From positions 62,001-126,000 of the forward strand of contig NZ_BNAH01000010.1 in the NCBI RefSeq assembly GCF_014653195.1: a stretch of 64,000 nt of DNA, written 5' to 3'. Positions 37,737 through 45,229 of the stretch are shown here, piece after piece (the stretch's first letter is position 1; each line of letters begins with the position of its first letter). A model generated the notes under the pieces. It had not been told where the DNA came from. It searched no databases and worked only from the letters and a program-made list of their open reading frames with translations. The DNA is from Thalassotalea profundi. GTDB lineage: Bacteria > Pseudomonadota > Gammaproteobacteria > Enterobacterales > Alteromonadaceae. A program made the translations under genes and the position numbers.

Positions 37737-37955
37737 ATGGAAATTAATCAGTGGGTTGATGAGTTATTTGAAGTGTTTGACGTAGATAAAGACGGTGTTA
37801 TTAATCGTAGGGAGTTCGTTGAATTAATTGATTGCTTATTACAAGATAAAGGCATTCGTATGTGTGAAACAATCTTTCATCGTTTTGATAGCAACCACGA
37901 CAATTCTATTTCTAAAGCAGAGTTAAAAGAGATGGTGATAGAATTAGCGCTATAA
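37737..37955 (+). CDS. Two-EF-hand calcium-binding miniprotein
   Basis: A 72-residue acidic protein consisting of two EF-hands and little else. Loop 1 is D15-x-D17-x-D19-G-x-I-x-x-x-E26 (DVDKDGVINRRE); loop 2 is D51-x-N53-x-D55-N-x-I-x-x-x-E62 (DSNHDNSISKAE). It has no signal peptide, so it is cytoplasmic, like a calmodulin-like calcium sensor or buffer. The frame is open from 37704, but the ATG at 37737 has GGGGTAAGG upstream. It is monocistronic with its own terminator. The partner is unknown. Confidence 0.88.
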   Translation: MEINQWVDELFEVFDVDKDGVINRREFVELIDCLLQDKGIRMCETIFHRFDSNHDNSISKAELKEMVIELAL

Positions 37956-37987
37956 AGCTTTAGTATTATTAAAGCACTGTCAAACTT

Positions 37988-38024
37988 AAAAAGATGATGC
38001 TATTTCAAGTAGCGCCATCTTTTT
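37988..38024 (+). terminator. Terminator of the EF-hand gene
   Basis: AAAAAGATG-AT-GCTA pairs with TAGC-GC-CATCTTTTT around a 7-base loop, with a single 2x2 internal bulge. The T run closes the + strand stem. It lies 33 bp after the EF-hand stop; the A run also gives T on the minus strand, for any transcript coming the other way. Confidence 0.85.
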
Positions 38025-38117
38025 AGAAGAATGTTTGCAACTACCTAACATAGCTAAATCTAGTTAGATAATCGCCATATCGCTAAAGGTAGCTTAAACA
38101 AGCTATCTCCTGTTAAG

Positions 38118-39983
38118 CTATGGAATAGCTACCACAATACAATTTTTTCCGGTCGATTTTGCTTGATACAAGGCGTTATCTGCTTGTGTGTAGAGAGCAT
38201 CATAGCTCTGGCATTGATGACCAAAACTCGAAATACCAATACTCGTAGTAATATGAATAGCCTCTCCACTTTTATAATAAAAAGGAAAGTTCGCAATAGC
38301 CTTAATCATTCGCTGAGCAACTTCTTCTGCCTGCTCAACTGATGTTCTTGGTAAAACACATAAAAACTCTTCACCACCTATGCGCGCCATTACATCACCA
38401 GAACGTAATACATCTGAGCCTATTTCCGCTATTTTCTGGATAATAAAATCCCCAGCTGGGTGACCATACTGGTCATTAATACTCTTAAAGTCGTCAATAT
38501 CTAATATAAGTAAAGATAAGCTTCCCTTATCTGGTGACATTCCCGCTAATATTTTATCCAAGTAGCTAAAAATATAACGACGATTATAAAGTCCTGATAA
38601 TGGGTCGGTAATTGAAAGTAACCGCATTTTATGATTACTTCGACGCTGTATTAAGATAACACAGATAACAATAGCAATAATTATCAAAAGGAAAATAACA
38701 AAGTACTGCTGTTGATTATGCTTTTGTTGTAAGGTTTCTTCTTTTAAGCTTTCTACTCTACCGCTCTGTAACGCCAATGCTTTCTCTACATCTTGGCGCT
38801 CAAGTTCCATATAAGCTCTAACTTTTAATAGTCGGTCGGTTGAATTTTTAAGTAACACTTCAGTATATTTTTGATAATACTCATCGAGTAATTGATAACC
38901 TAAATTATAGTCTTTTCTAGCATGGGCAATCTGGCTTTCTATTTTTAGCGTTTCTAATTCCCAAGTCGTTCCTTTTAGATCAGGTAATTCCTCAAATAAG
39001 TTTTTGGCCTCTTCCAGTGCTTGAGTAGCCTCTTCTATGCGCCCTAATTCAACTAAACAATGAGCTTTATTTTTAAGTAATTCACTATCGTAATCTTTCA
39101 CACCTTTTTTCATCAAAGCTTGATTGATAATGATTAAAGCTTCTTCACATTTACCTGCCTCAGCTAATGTCATACCTAGACCATAAGCCGAATAAAAGCT
39201 AATTTCTTCATTGGAGGTATATCCAGAGTCTTTCCGATAACGCTCAAAATATTTAATCGCTAGATCAAATTTTTTCCAATAACGATATGTGGACGCTAAC
39301 CCATAGACTGCCTCAGCAATATGAGCTTTGTAGCCTAATGTTTCGTAGCTTTCTAATGCTTTTTGATAATATTCAATTGATTTTTCATAGTCATGCATGT
39401 ATCCGTATATAGCGCCATAAGTTTCATTAATCGCTGCAATTAAAAAGGGATCGTTTAGCCCATATGCCTTAACATAGGCTTCTTGCATATCGTTTAAAGA
39501 TACTTCAAATAATTCAGCTAAACTTTGTGTGTATGCATTTTCTTGTTTTGTTTGAATATAAATTGCTTCAAATCCACCGCTTTTAGACTGCTTTAGTGCT
39601 AATGCTAAATGCTCAAATGATTTTTTATATTCACCTTTATTTCGAAACAAAATACCTCTAAATAAATTTAAATAACTCTGAACACTTAGTGGAGAATTTT
39701 CAGTGATATAGTTAAGTGCCTCATCAATTGACGCTTCAAATTCTGTATAAAAATAGAGTAAGTGTTCTGCTTGGGCTTTGCGTGTTAACCACCATAGGTA
39801 AGCTTCTTTTTGTGCTTTGGGTGGTGCGCTTTCAATAAGGCTTTGATAAGTAAGTAACGGGGCTTTAAAAAGCTTACGTTCAAATTCTACCGAACTCAAA
39901 TCGTCAGAGGCAATGCTAGATAAAGAAAATACTAAAAAAATTAATCCAACGAAAGGTACAACACTTTTTTTCAATAAATTCAT
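38118..39983 (-). CDS. Diguanylate cyclase with periplasmic TPR sensor
   Basis: A 621-residue protein. A signal peptide (1-26) is followed by about 370 residues of TPR-like helices, for example DYEKSIEYYQKALESYETLG and KKFDLAIKYFERYRK. A coiled coil and one membrane helix (about 425-445) lead to a GGDEF domain with GGEEF and an RxxD site (RSGD). It should read a periplasmic protein or peptide signal and make cyclic-di-GMP inside. This TPR-helix-GGDEF plan is common in Alteromonadales. It is a single gene. Confidence 0.92.
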   Translation of the reverse strand: MNLLKKSVVPFVGLIFLVFSLSSIASDDLSSVEFERKLFKAPLLTYQSLIESAPPKAQKEAYLWWLTRKAQAEHLLYFYTEFEASIDEALNYITENSPLSVQSYLNLFRGILFRNKGEYKKSFEHLALALKQSKSGGFEAIYIQTKQENAYTQSLAELFEVSLNDMQEAYVKAYGLNDPFLIAAINETYGAIYGYMHDYEKSIEYYQKALESYETLGYKAHIAEAVYGLASTYRYWKKFDLAIKYFERYRKDSGYTSNEEISFYSAYGLGMTLAEAGKCEEALIIINQALMKKGVKDYDSELLKNKAHCLVELGRIEEATQALEEAKNLFEELPDLKGTTWELETLKIESQIAHARKDYNLGYQLLDEYYQKYTEVLLKNSTDRLLKVRAYMELERQDVEKALALQSGRVESLKEETLQQKHNQQQYFVIFLLIIIAIVICVILIQRRSNHKMRLLSITDPLSGLYNRRYIFSYLDKILAGMSPDKGSLSLLILDIDDFKSINDQYGHPAGDFIIQKIAEIGSDVLRSGDVMARIGGEEFLCVLPRTSVEQAEEVAQRMIKAIANFPFYYKSGEAIHITTSIGISSFGHQCQSYDALYTQADNALYQAKSTGKNCIVVAIP

Positions 39984-40453
39984 TTAATTCTCATTAATAC
40001 AACGATTAAGAAGTGGTTAAAAATTTTTAAGTAGCTTTTTGTTGTATCCAACAACATATCCATTCGTAACTTTAATCACAGATATACTATGAAAACCTGC
40101 TTTAGTTAATTCCTTTTGTCTCGAAGGGAGTTTTACATAACATAAACGGTAATTAATATTCGAACGTTATTAAACTACTTTAGCTTTTCCACAATACGAA
40201 CAATTATGACGAATATAAAGTACCATTTCTTTCAAAAAATACTCAAATTAAATTAATCATAACAAACAAAATAATAAAATTCCGCCAATTAACTTAAATT
40301 GATCTAAAATTTAATAAAAATCCTTGCTCTTGCACAATAGCCCTAATAACTTAAAAACACAGTTTAAAACTGTTTGCAATGAAAATGCACTTTAAGCGCT
40401 GTTAATTACACATGACACCTATTAATAAAGCCACCTTATATATTGAGACAGTT
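39984..40453. other. Divergent intergenic region between two diguanylate cyclase genes
   Basis: About 470 AT-rich bases. A perfect 15-bp palindrome ACAGTTT-A-AAACTGT lies at 40359-40373, about 80 bp before the right-hand gene, and TTGTTG-TATC-CAACAA lies at 40050-40065, close to the left-hand gene. Either could be an operator or a weak hairpin. No gene is seen. Confidence 0.5.
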
Positions 40454-41767
40454 ATGATACGAAGTAAGTTTTACAACACCTTATTAATCACTTTAATAAC
40501 AGTGACATGTATTACAATAATTCTACAAATTTTTTCACTTAAAAAAACGCTAGTCTTACAACCTGATACTCATAAGGCGGTTAAAGCTATCTCTGATCAG
40601 TCGCTAAATGGCACATCCTCAGCCACACTTATCAAAAATAATAACAAATGGCTTTTAAAGTGTAATATACAAGCATCTAGTTATAATTGGCCTTTCTGTG
40701 AAATAGCTTTAAATTTTTTTGAAGCCCCTTACAGCAAAAGCATGAAAGGGCTCGACTTATCAAGCTATTCTAGCATTCAATTAAAAGCCAAATACCTCAA
40801 TCACCCAAACTCCAGCATTCGCATACAGTTACGTAATTACAATGATAGTTACGCCAAAATTGATGATGATAGCACATGGAAATATATTGGAATTGAATAT
40901 TGGCCCGATGATATGGGAATAACAGAAATTCCAATGAAGAGTTTACAGGTAGCCAGCTGGTGGCTAAACGAACAAAAAATTCCTATTCACCTTTCTGCTC
41001 CTGAATTCGATTCTGTAATGGTAATTGAAATTTCTACTGGTAATAAGATAAAACCTGGACAGTATATGCTTGAATTAGAATATATAAAATTTACAGGAAA
41101 GTTTTTTACCAATAGCCAAGTACTTTATACCCTGATCGCTCTTTGGGTTTTTTCGGCTATTATAGTTTTGTTGCTTAATCTTAAACATTCTCGTGAAAAA
41201 CTCACTAACACAGCTAGGGAAGCACAAGAACTCAAGCAACTGAATCAACTTCTAAATGTTAAAACTAAAACACTAAAAGACAAAGCAGAAAGAGACCCTT
41301 TAACTGGAGCACTTAATCGCTCAGGTATTCAACCATATTTTACCCAAAAACAAAAAAAGCTGTCATTGATTTTTATCGACATTGATCATTTTAAGCTAAT
41401 AAATGATATTCATGGACATCTTGTTGGCGATGAGATCCTTAAAGAATTTGTAAAAACAATAAGTGAAAACTGTCGTAATACAGATATTATAGCGCGTTGG
41501 GGTGGTGAAGAGTTCTTATTAGTATGTCCAGATACCTTACTATCAGAAGCTTTTGAACTCGCTCAACTGTTACGAAAAATAATGGACGAAAAAACATGGG
41601 TCAATAACATCAAGTTAACTTCTAGTTTTGGTGTAGCACAACGAGGCGATGAAAGTGCAAGTGACTTTATTGAGCGTGCAGACAAAGCATTATATGACGC
41701 TAAAGCACGAGGAAGAAATCAAGTTGTTATGTCTAAACCTACCAGCCATTTAAACCCACTGATATAA
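40454..41767 (+). CDS. Diguanylate cyclase with carbohydrate-binding-like periplasmic domain
   Basis: A 437-residue protein from the ATG at 40454 (the frame also allows 40412, with a poorer context). Helix 1 (about 7-25) precedes a periplasmic region of about 185 residues that resembles a beta-sandwich of the CBM11/CIA30 type: LDLSSYSSIQLKAKY, SIRIQLRNYND, WYIG-like strands and IPMKSLQVASWW. Helix 2 (about 222-242) and a coiled coil lead to a GGDEF domain with GGEEF and an RxxD site (RNTD). The fold of the sensor is inferred from pattern only. A sugar or glycan signal is a guess. Confidence 0.88.
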   Translation: MIRSKFYNTLLITLITVTCITIILQIFSLKKTLVLQPDTHKAVKAISDQSLNGTSSATLIKNNNKWLLKCNIQASSYNWPFCEIALNFFEAPYSKSMKGLDLSSYSSIQLKAKYLNHPNSSIRIQLRNYNDSYAKIDDDSTWKYIGIEYWPDDMGITEIPMKSLQVASWWLNEQKIPIHLSAPEFDSVMVIEISTGNKIKPGQYMLELEYIKFTGKFFTNSQVLYTLIALWVFSAIIVLLLNLKHSREKLTNTAREAQELKQLNQLLNVKTKTLKDKAERDPLTGALNRSGIQPYFTQKQKKLSLIFIDIDHFKLINDIHGHLVGDEILKEFVKTISENCRNTDIIARWGGEEFLLVCPDTLLSEAFELAQLLRKIMDEKTWVNNIKLTSSFGVAQRGDESASDFIERADKALYDAKARGRNQVVMSKPTSHLNPLI

Positions 41768-41835
41768 ACCATTAAACCTAATGTGATACCCTCTCAAATA
41801 AAGAATAAATAAAATAGGTTAATAAAAAAAACAAA

Positions 41836-41857
41836 AAGCCAGCATAAATGCTGGCTT
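41836..41857 (-). terminator. Terminator of the pyruvate dehydrogenase operon
   Basis: AAGCCAGCAT and ATGCTGGCTT form a perfect stem around two central bases. On the minus strand a long T-rich tract follows. It lies 30 bp after the lpdA stop. Confidence 0.9.
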
Positions 41858-41887
41858 GGTTATTAACACTTTTATCTAGTACTAAGG

Positions 41888-43318
41888 TTACTTTTTCTTT
41901 TTAACTGCTTTTGCGTTTGGTAAGTCGGTAATTGAACCTTCAAATATCTCTGCGGCTAAACCAATTGACTCATTTAACGTTGGATGAGCATGAATAGTTA
42001 AACCAACATCTTCTGCATCAGCGCCCATTTCAACCGCTAAACAGATTTCACCAAGCATCTCGCCAGCATTAATACCAACGATAGCACCGCCAAGTACTCG
42101 GCCAGTTTCTTTTTCAAAAATCATCTTAGTTTTACCTTCAGTACGTGCTGATGCAATCGCACGACCAGAAGCAGCCCATGGGAAGTTAGCAACTTCAATA
42201 TTTAAACCTTGCTCTTTCGCTTCACGCTCAGTAACACCAACCCATGCCATTTCAGGGTCAGTATAAGCAATTGAAGGAATACAACGTGGGTCAAATACGT
42301 GCTTTTTACCCGCAATTACTTCAGCAGCAACATGACCTTCATGAGCCGCTTTATGTGCAAGCATAGGTTGACCAACTACATCACCAATAGCAAAAATGTT
42401 ATTTACGTTAGTGCGTAATTCGTTAGAAACATTAATGAAACCACGCTCATCTACATTTACGCCTGCTTTATCAGCAGCCACTAAGTGACCATTTGGCTTA
42501 CGGCCAACGGCAACTAAAATCTTGTCATAACGAACTTGTTCAGCAGGAGCATTTTTGCCTTCAAAAGTCACGTATAAACCGTCATCTTTTGCATCAACAG
42601 CAACGACTTTAGTTGACAACATAATGTTGAATTTTTTCTTGTTGAAATTAGTGTAAATTTTAACAATGTCTTTATCAGCTGCAGGCACTAATTGATCTGC
42701 AAACTCAACTACAGATACATTTGAACCTAGTGCCGAATAAACCGTTCCCATTTCTAGTCCAATAATACCACCACCTAGCACTAACATTTCACCTGGTACA
42801 TCTTCTAACTCTAATGCGCCAGTAGAATCAATAACACGTGGGTCATCATTTGGAATAAACGGTAAGTCAATTACCGAAGAACCACATGCAATAATAGCAT
42901 TATCAAAAGTAATGGTTGTTTTACCATCCGCACCTTCAACTTCAATCGTTTTGTCTGAAGTAAACTTACCGTAACCAGTCACAGTTTGAACTTTACGTGC
43001 TTTAGACATACCGCCCAAACCACCTGTTAATTGGCCAATAACATCTTCTTTCCAGCTACGAATTTTATCTAAATCAATTTCAGGCTTGCCAAAAGTAACA
43101 CCGTGAGAAGCCATAGCTGCTGCATCATCAATAACTTTTGCTACATGAAGCAAAGCTTTTGATGGTATACAACCAACATTTAAACATACACCACCTAATG
43201 TTGCGCGGCTTTCAACTAATACCACATCTAGGCCTAAATCAGCCGCACGAAATGCTGCTGAATAACCGCCAGGACCTCCACCTAAAACTACTACTTGAGC
43301 TTTAATATCGTTACTCAT
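41888..43318 (-). CDS. lpdA: Dihydrolipoyl dehydrogenase (E3)
   Basis: A 476-residue flavoenzyme. The FAD motif GGGPGGYSAAFRAADLG is at the N-terminus, then the redox disulfide GGVCLNVGCIPSKALL, the NAD motif GGGIIGLEMG, and the C-terminal active-site His in HAHPTLNES. It reoxidises the lipoyl groups of pyruvate and oxoglutarate dehydrogenases. It is third in pdhR-aceE-aceF-lpdA, but a 208-bp gap with a long imperfect hairpin separates it from aceF, so it may also have its own promoter, as E. coli lpd does. Confidence 0.98.
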   Translation of the reverse strand: MSNDIKAQVVVLGGGPGGYSAAFRAADLGLDVVLVESRATLGGVCLNVGCIPSKALLHVAKVIDDAAAMASHGVTFGKPEIDLDKIRSWKEDVIGQLTGGLGGMSKARKVQTVTGYGKFTSDKTIEVEGADGKTTITFDNAIIACGSSVIDLPFIPNDDPRVIDSTGALELEDVPGEMLVLGGGIIGLEMGTVYSALGSNVSVVEFADQLVPAADKDIVKIYTNFNKKKFNIMLSTKVVAVDAKDDGLYVTFEGKNAPAEQVRYDKILVAVGRKPNGHLVAADKAGVNVDERGFINVSNELRTNVNNIFAIGDVVGQPMLAHKAAHEGHVAAEVIAGKKHVFDPRCIPSIAYTDPEMAWVGVTEREAKEQGLNIEVANFPWAASGRAIASARTEGKTKMIFEKETGRVLGGAIVGINAGEMLGEICLAVEMGADAEDVGLTIHAHPTLNESIGLAAEIFEGSITDLPNAKAVKKKK

Positions 43319-43450
43319 GCTAACCTCAAATTAACTTGTTGTTTGTTACACATTGTGTGAAAAACGTGCAATATGTATTTATTTATTTTTTGAATTTCTG
43401 ACTCGAATTGTACTGAAACTCAACGAAAATCGCTATCATTAATCGTAATT

Positions 43451-43518
43451 TTAAGACCAAAGTAGCAAAGAGCCGAACAAATAAACTTCCACCTTTGTGC
43501 TACTTATAAAAGTCTTAA
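43451..43518. repeat. Long imperfect inverted repeat between aceF and lpdA
   Basis: Three blocks pair in register: TTAAGAC with GTCTTAA, AAGTAGC with GCTACTT, and AAAG with CTTT, leaving a loop of about 22 bases. No T tract follows on the minus strand, so it looks more like an RNA stability or processing element than a terminator. Confidence 0.6.
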
Positions 43519-43526
43519 TTCAACAC

Positions 43527-45209
43527 TTATAAAATAAGTTTACGAATATCACTCATTACACCAGCTAAATGCACAGTAAAACGTGCAGCAAGTGCCCCGT
43601 CGATCACACGATGATCATATGACATTGACAATGGTAGCATGAGTTTAGGTTCAAATTCTTTACCATTCCATTTAGGTTTCATTTCAGATTTAGAAACACC
43701 TAAAATGGCTACTTCTGGCGCGTTAACTATCGGAGTAAACGCAGTACCACCGATCCCACCTAAGCTTGAAATAGTAAAACAACCACCTTGCATATCTGCC
43801 GCTTTAAGTTTGCCTTCACGAGCTTTAACGCTTATTTCAAGCAACTCACGTGATAATTCATAAATGCCTTTTTTATCAACATCACGTACCACAGGAACAA
43901 CTAAGCCGTTAGGTGTGTCTACTGCGACACCAATGTGAATATACTTTTTCAATATTAAGCTTTCACCATCTTCACTCAAACTTGAGTTAAAGGTTGGAAA
44001 CGCTCTCAAAGCATCAGCAGCGGCCTTTAAAATAAACACTAATGGTGTAATTTTAAAGCCAAGCTTTTGTTTTTCACACACCACATTTTGCTCTTTGCGG
44101 AAAGCTTCAACATTAGTGATATCGGCTTCATCAAATTGCGTAACGTGTGGAATTGTTACCCAGTTACGATGTAAAAATGGACCAGAAATTTTCTGAATTC
44201 TTGATAAGGCTTTCGTTTCAATTTCACCGAATTTGGCAAAGTCGATTGATTTAGCACTAACCACTTGTAGCCCACCTTCACCAGCAGATACACTGCTACC
44301 AGCATTGGCTTTAGGACGAGATAATTCATATTTAACATACGATTGCACATCTTCTTTAAGAATACGGTTTTTATTACCCGTTCCTTTAACTAAACTCAAA
44401 TCAACACCAAATTCACGTGCTAAACGACGAATTGAAGGCGATGTGTAAATAGTTTTCGTTTCTTTAAATGAACCCGCCTGTGGGTGATGAGGTACAGGTG
44501 CAGACTTTTGTGGTGCAGTTGGCGCACTCTGTACTGGCTCAGTTTTTTCTGGCTCTGGTGCCGCAGGTTGCTCAATTGCAGCAGGGGCACCATTATTAGT
44601 TTCTAGTTTAATAACCAATGAACCTTGCTTAACTTTATCGCCTGTAGACACTAATAGTTCTTTAACTATACCCGCATGTGAAGATGGTACATCCATAGTG
44701 GCTTTGTCAGTTTCTAAGGTAATTAAACCGTCTTCTTCAGCGATTTCATCACCTACAGCAACTAACACATCGATTACATCTACTTCACCATCAGAACCAA
44801 TATCTGGAACTACGATGTCAATAACTTCACTACCACCTGAAGACCCAGCAGGAGCCGTTGCCTCTTTAGATACAGCAGGTTTTTCTTCTACTTTTTCTTC
44901 AGTTTTTTCTTCAGCTTTGGGGGCCGGTTTATCATCTGCTTCAGTTGAATTGTCAGCAGGCGTTTCCGAGCCAGCCGCTTTCATTTCAGCAATAATATCG
45001 CCTTCTTTAATTTTATCGCCAACTGACACTTTAATCGCAGTAAGTTCACCTGCCATTGGCGCAGGAATATCCATTGAAGCTTTATCTGTTTCAACCGTAA
45101 CAATCCCTTCATCAGCTTCTAAGGTATCGCCTACAGCAAAGCATATTTCTATCACTTCAACTTCATCGCCACCAACATCAGGAACCAGAATTTGTTGAAT
45201 ATCACTCAT
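43527..45209 (-). CDS. aceF: Pyruvate dehydrogenase E2, dihydrolipoyl acetyltransferase
   Basis: A 560-residue protein. It has two lipoyl domains (ETDKASMD with K43, and ETDKATMD near residue 165) joined by Pro/Ala/Glu-rich linkers, a subunit-binding domain (SPSIRRLAREFGVDLSLVKG) and a catalytic domain ending in SMSYDHRVIDGALAARF with the active-site His. E. coli AceF has three lipoyl domains, so this is a two-domain form. It transfers acetyl from the lipoyl arm to coenzyme A and is the core of the complex. The gap to aceE is 20 bp. Confidence 0.98.
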   Translation of the reverse strand: MSDIQQILVPDVGGDEVEVIEICFAVGDTLEADEGIVTVETDKASMDIPAPMAGELTAIKVSVGDKIKEGDIIAEMKAAGSETPADNSTEADDKPAPKAEEKTEEKVEEKPAVSKEATAPAGSSGGSEVIDIVVPDIGSDGEVDVIDVLVAVGDEIAEEDGLITLETDKATMDVPSSHAGIVKELLVSTGDKVKQGSLVIKLETNNGAPAAIEQPAAPEPEKTEPVQSAPTAPQKSAPVPHHPQAGSFKETKTIYTSPSIRRLAREFGVDLSLVKGTGNKNRILKEDVQSYVKYELSRPKANAGSSVSAGEGGLQVVSAKSIDFAKFGEIETKALSRIQKISGPFLHRNWVTIPHVTQFDEADITNVEAFRKEQNVVCEKQKLGFKITPLVFILKAAADALRAFPTFNSSLSEDGESLILKKYIHIGVAVDTPNGLVVPVVRDVDKKGIYELSRELLEISVKAREGKLKAADMQGGCFTISSLGGIGGTAFTPIVNAPEVAILGVSKSEMKPKWNGKEFEPKLMLPLSMSYDHRVIDGALAARFTVHLAGVMSDIRKLIL

Positions 45210-45229
45210 TTTAATTCTCCTATTCCTAA

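Noticed and set aside
44698..45198. Long open frame opposite the lipoyl domains of aceF
   Set aside because: It is a low-complexity Ser/Ala/Thr shadow of the coding strand with no ribosome site or domain.
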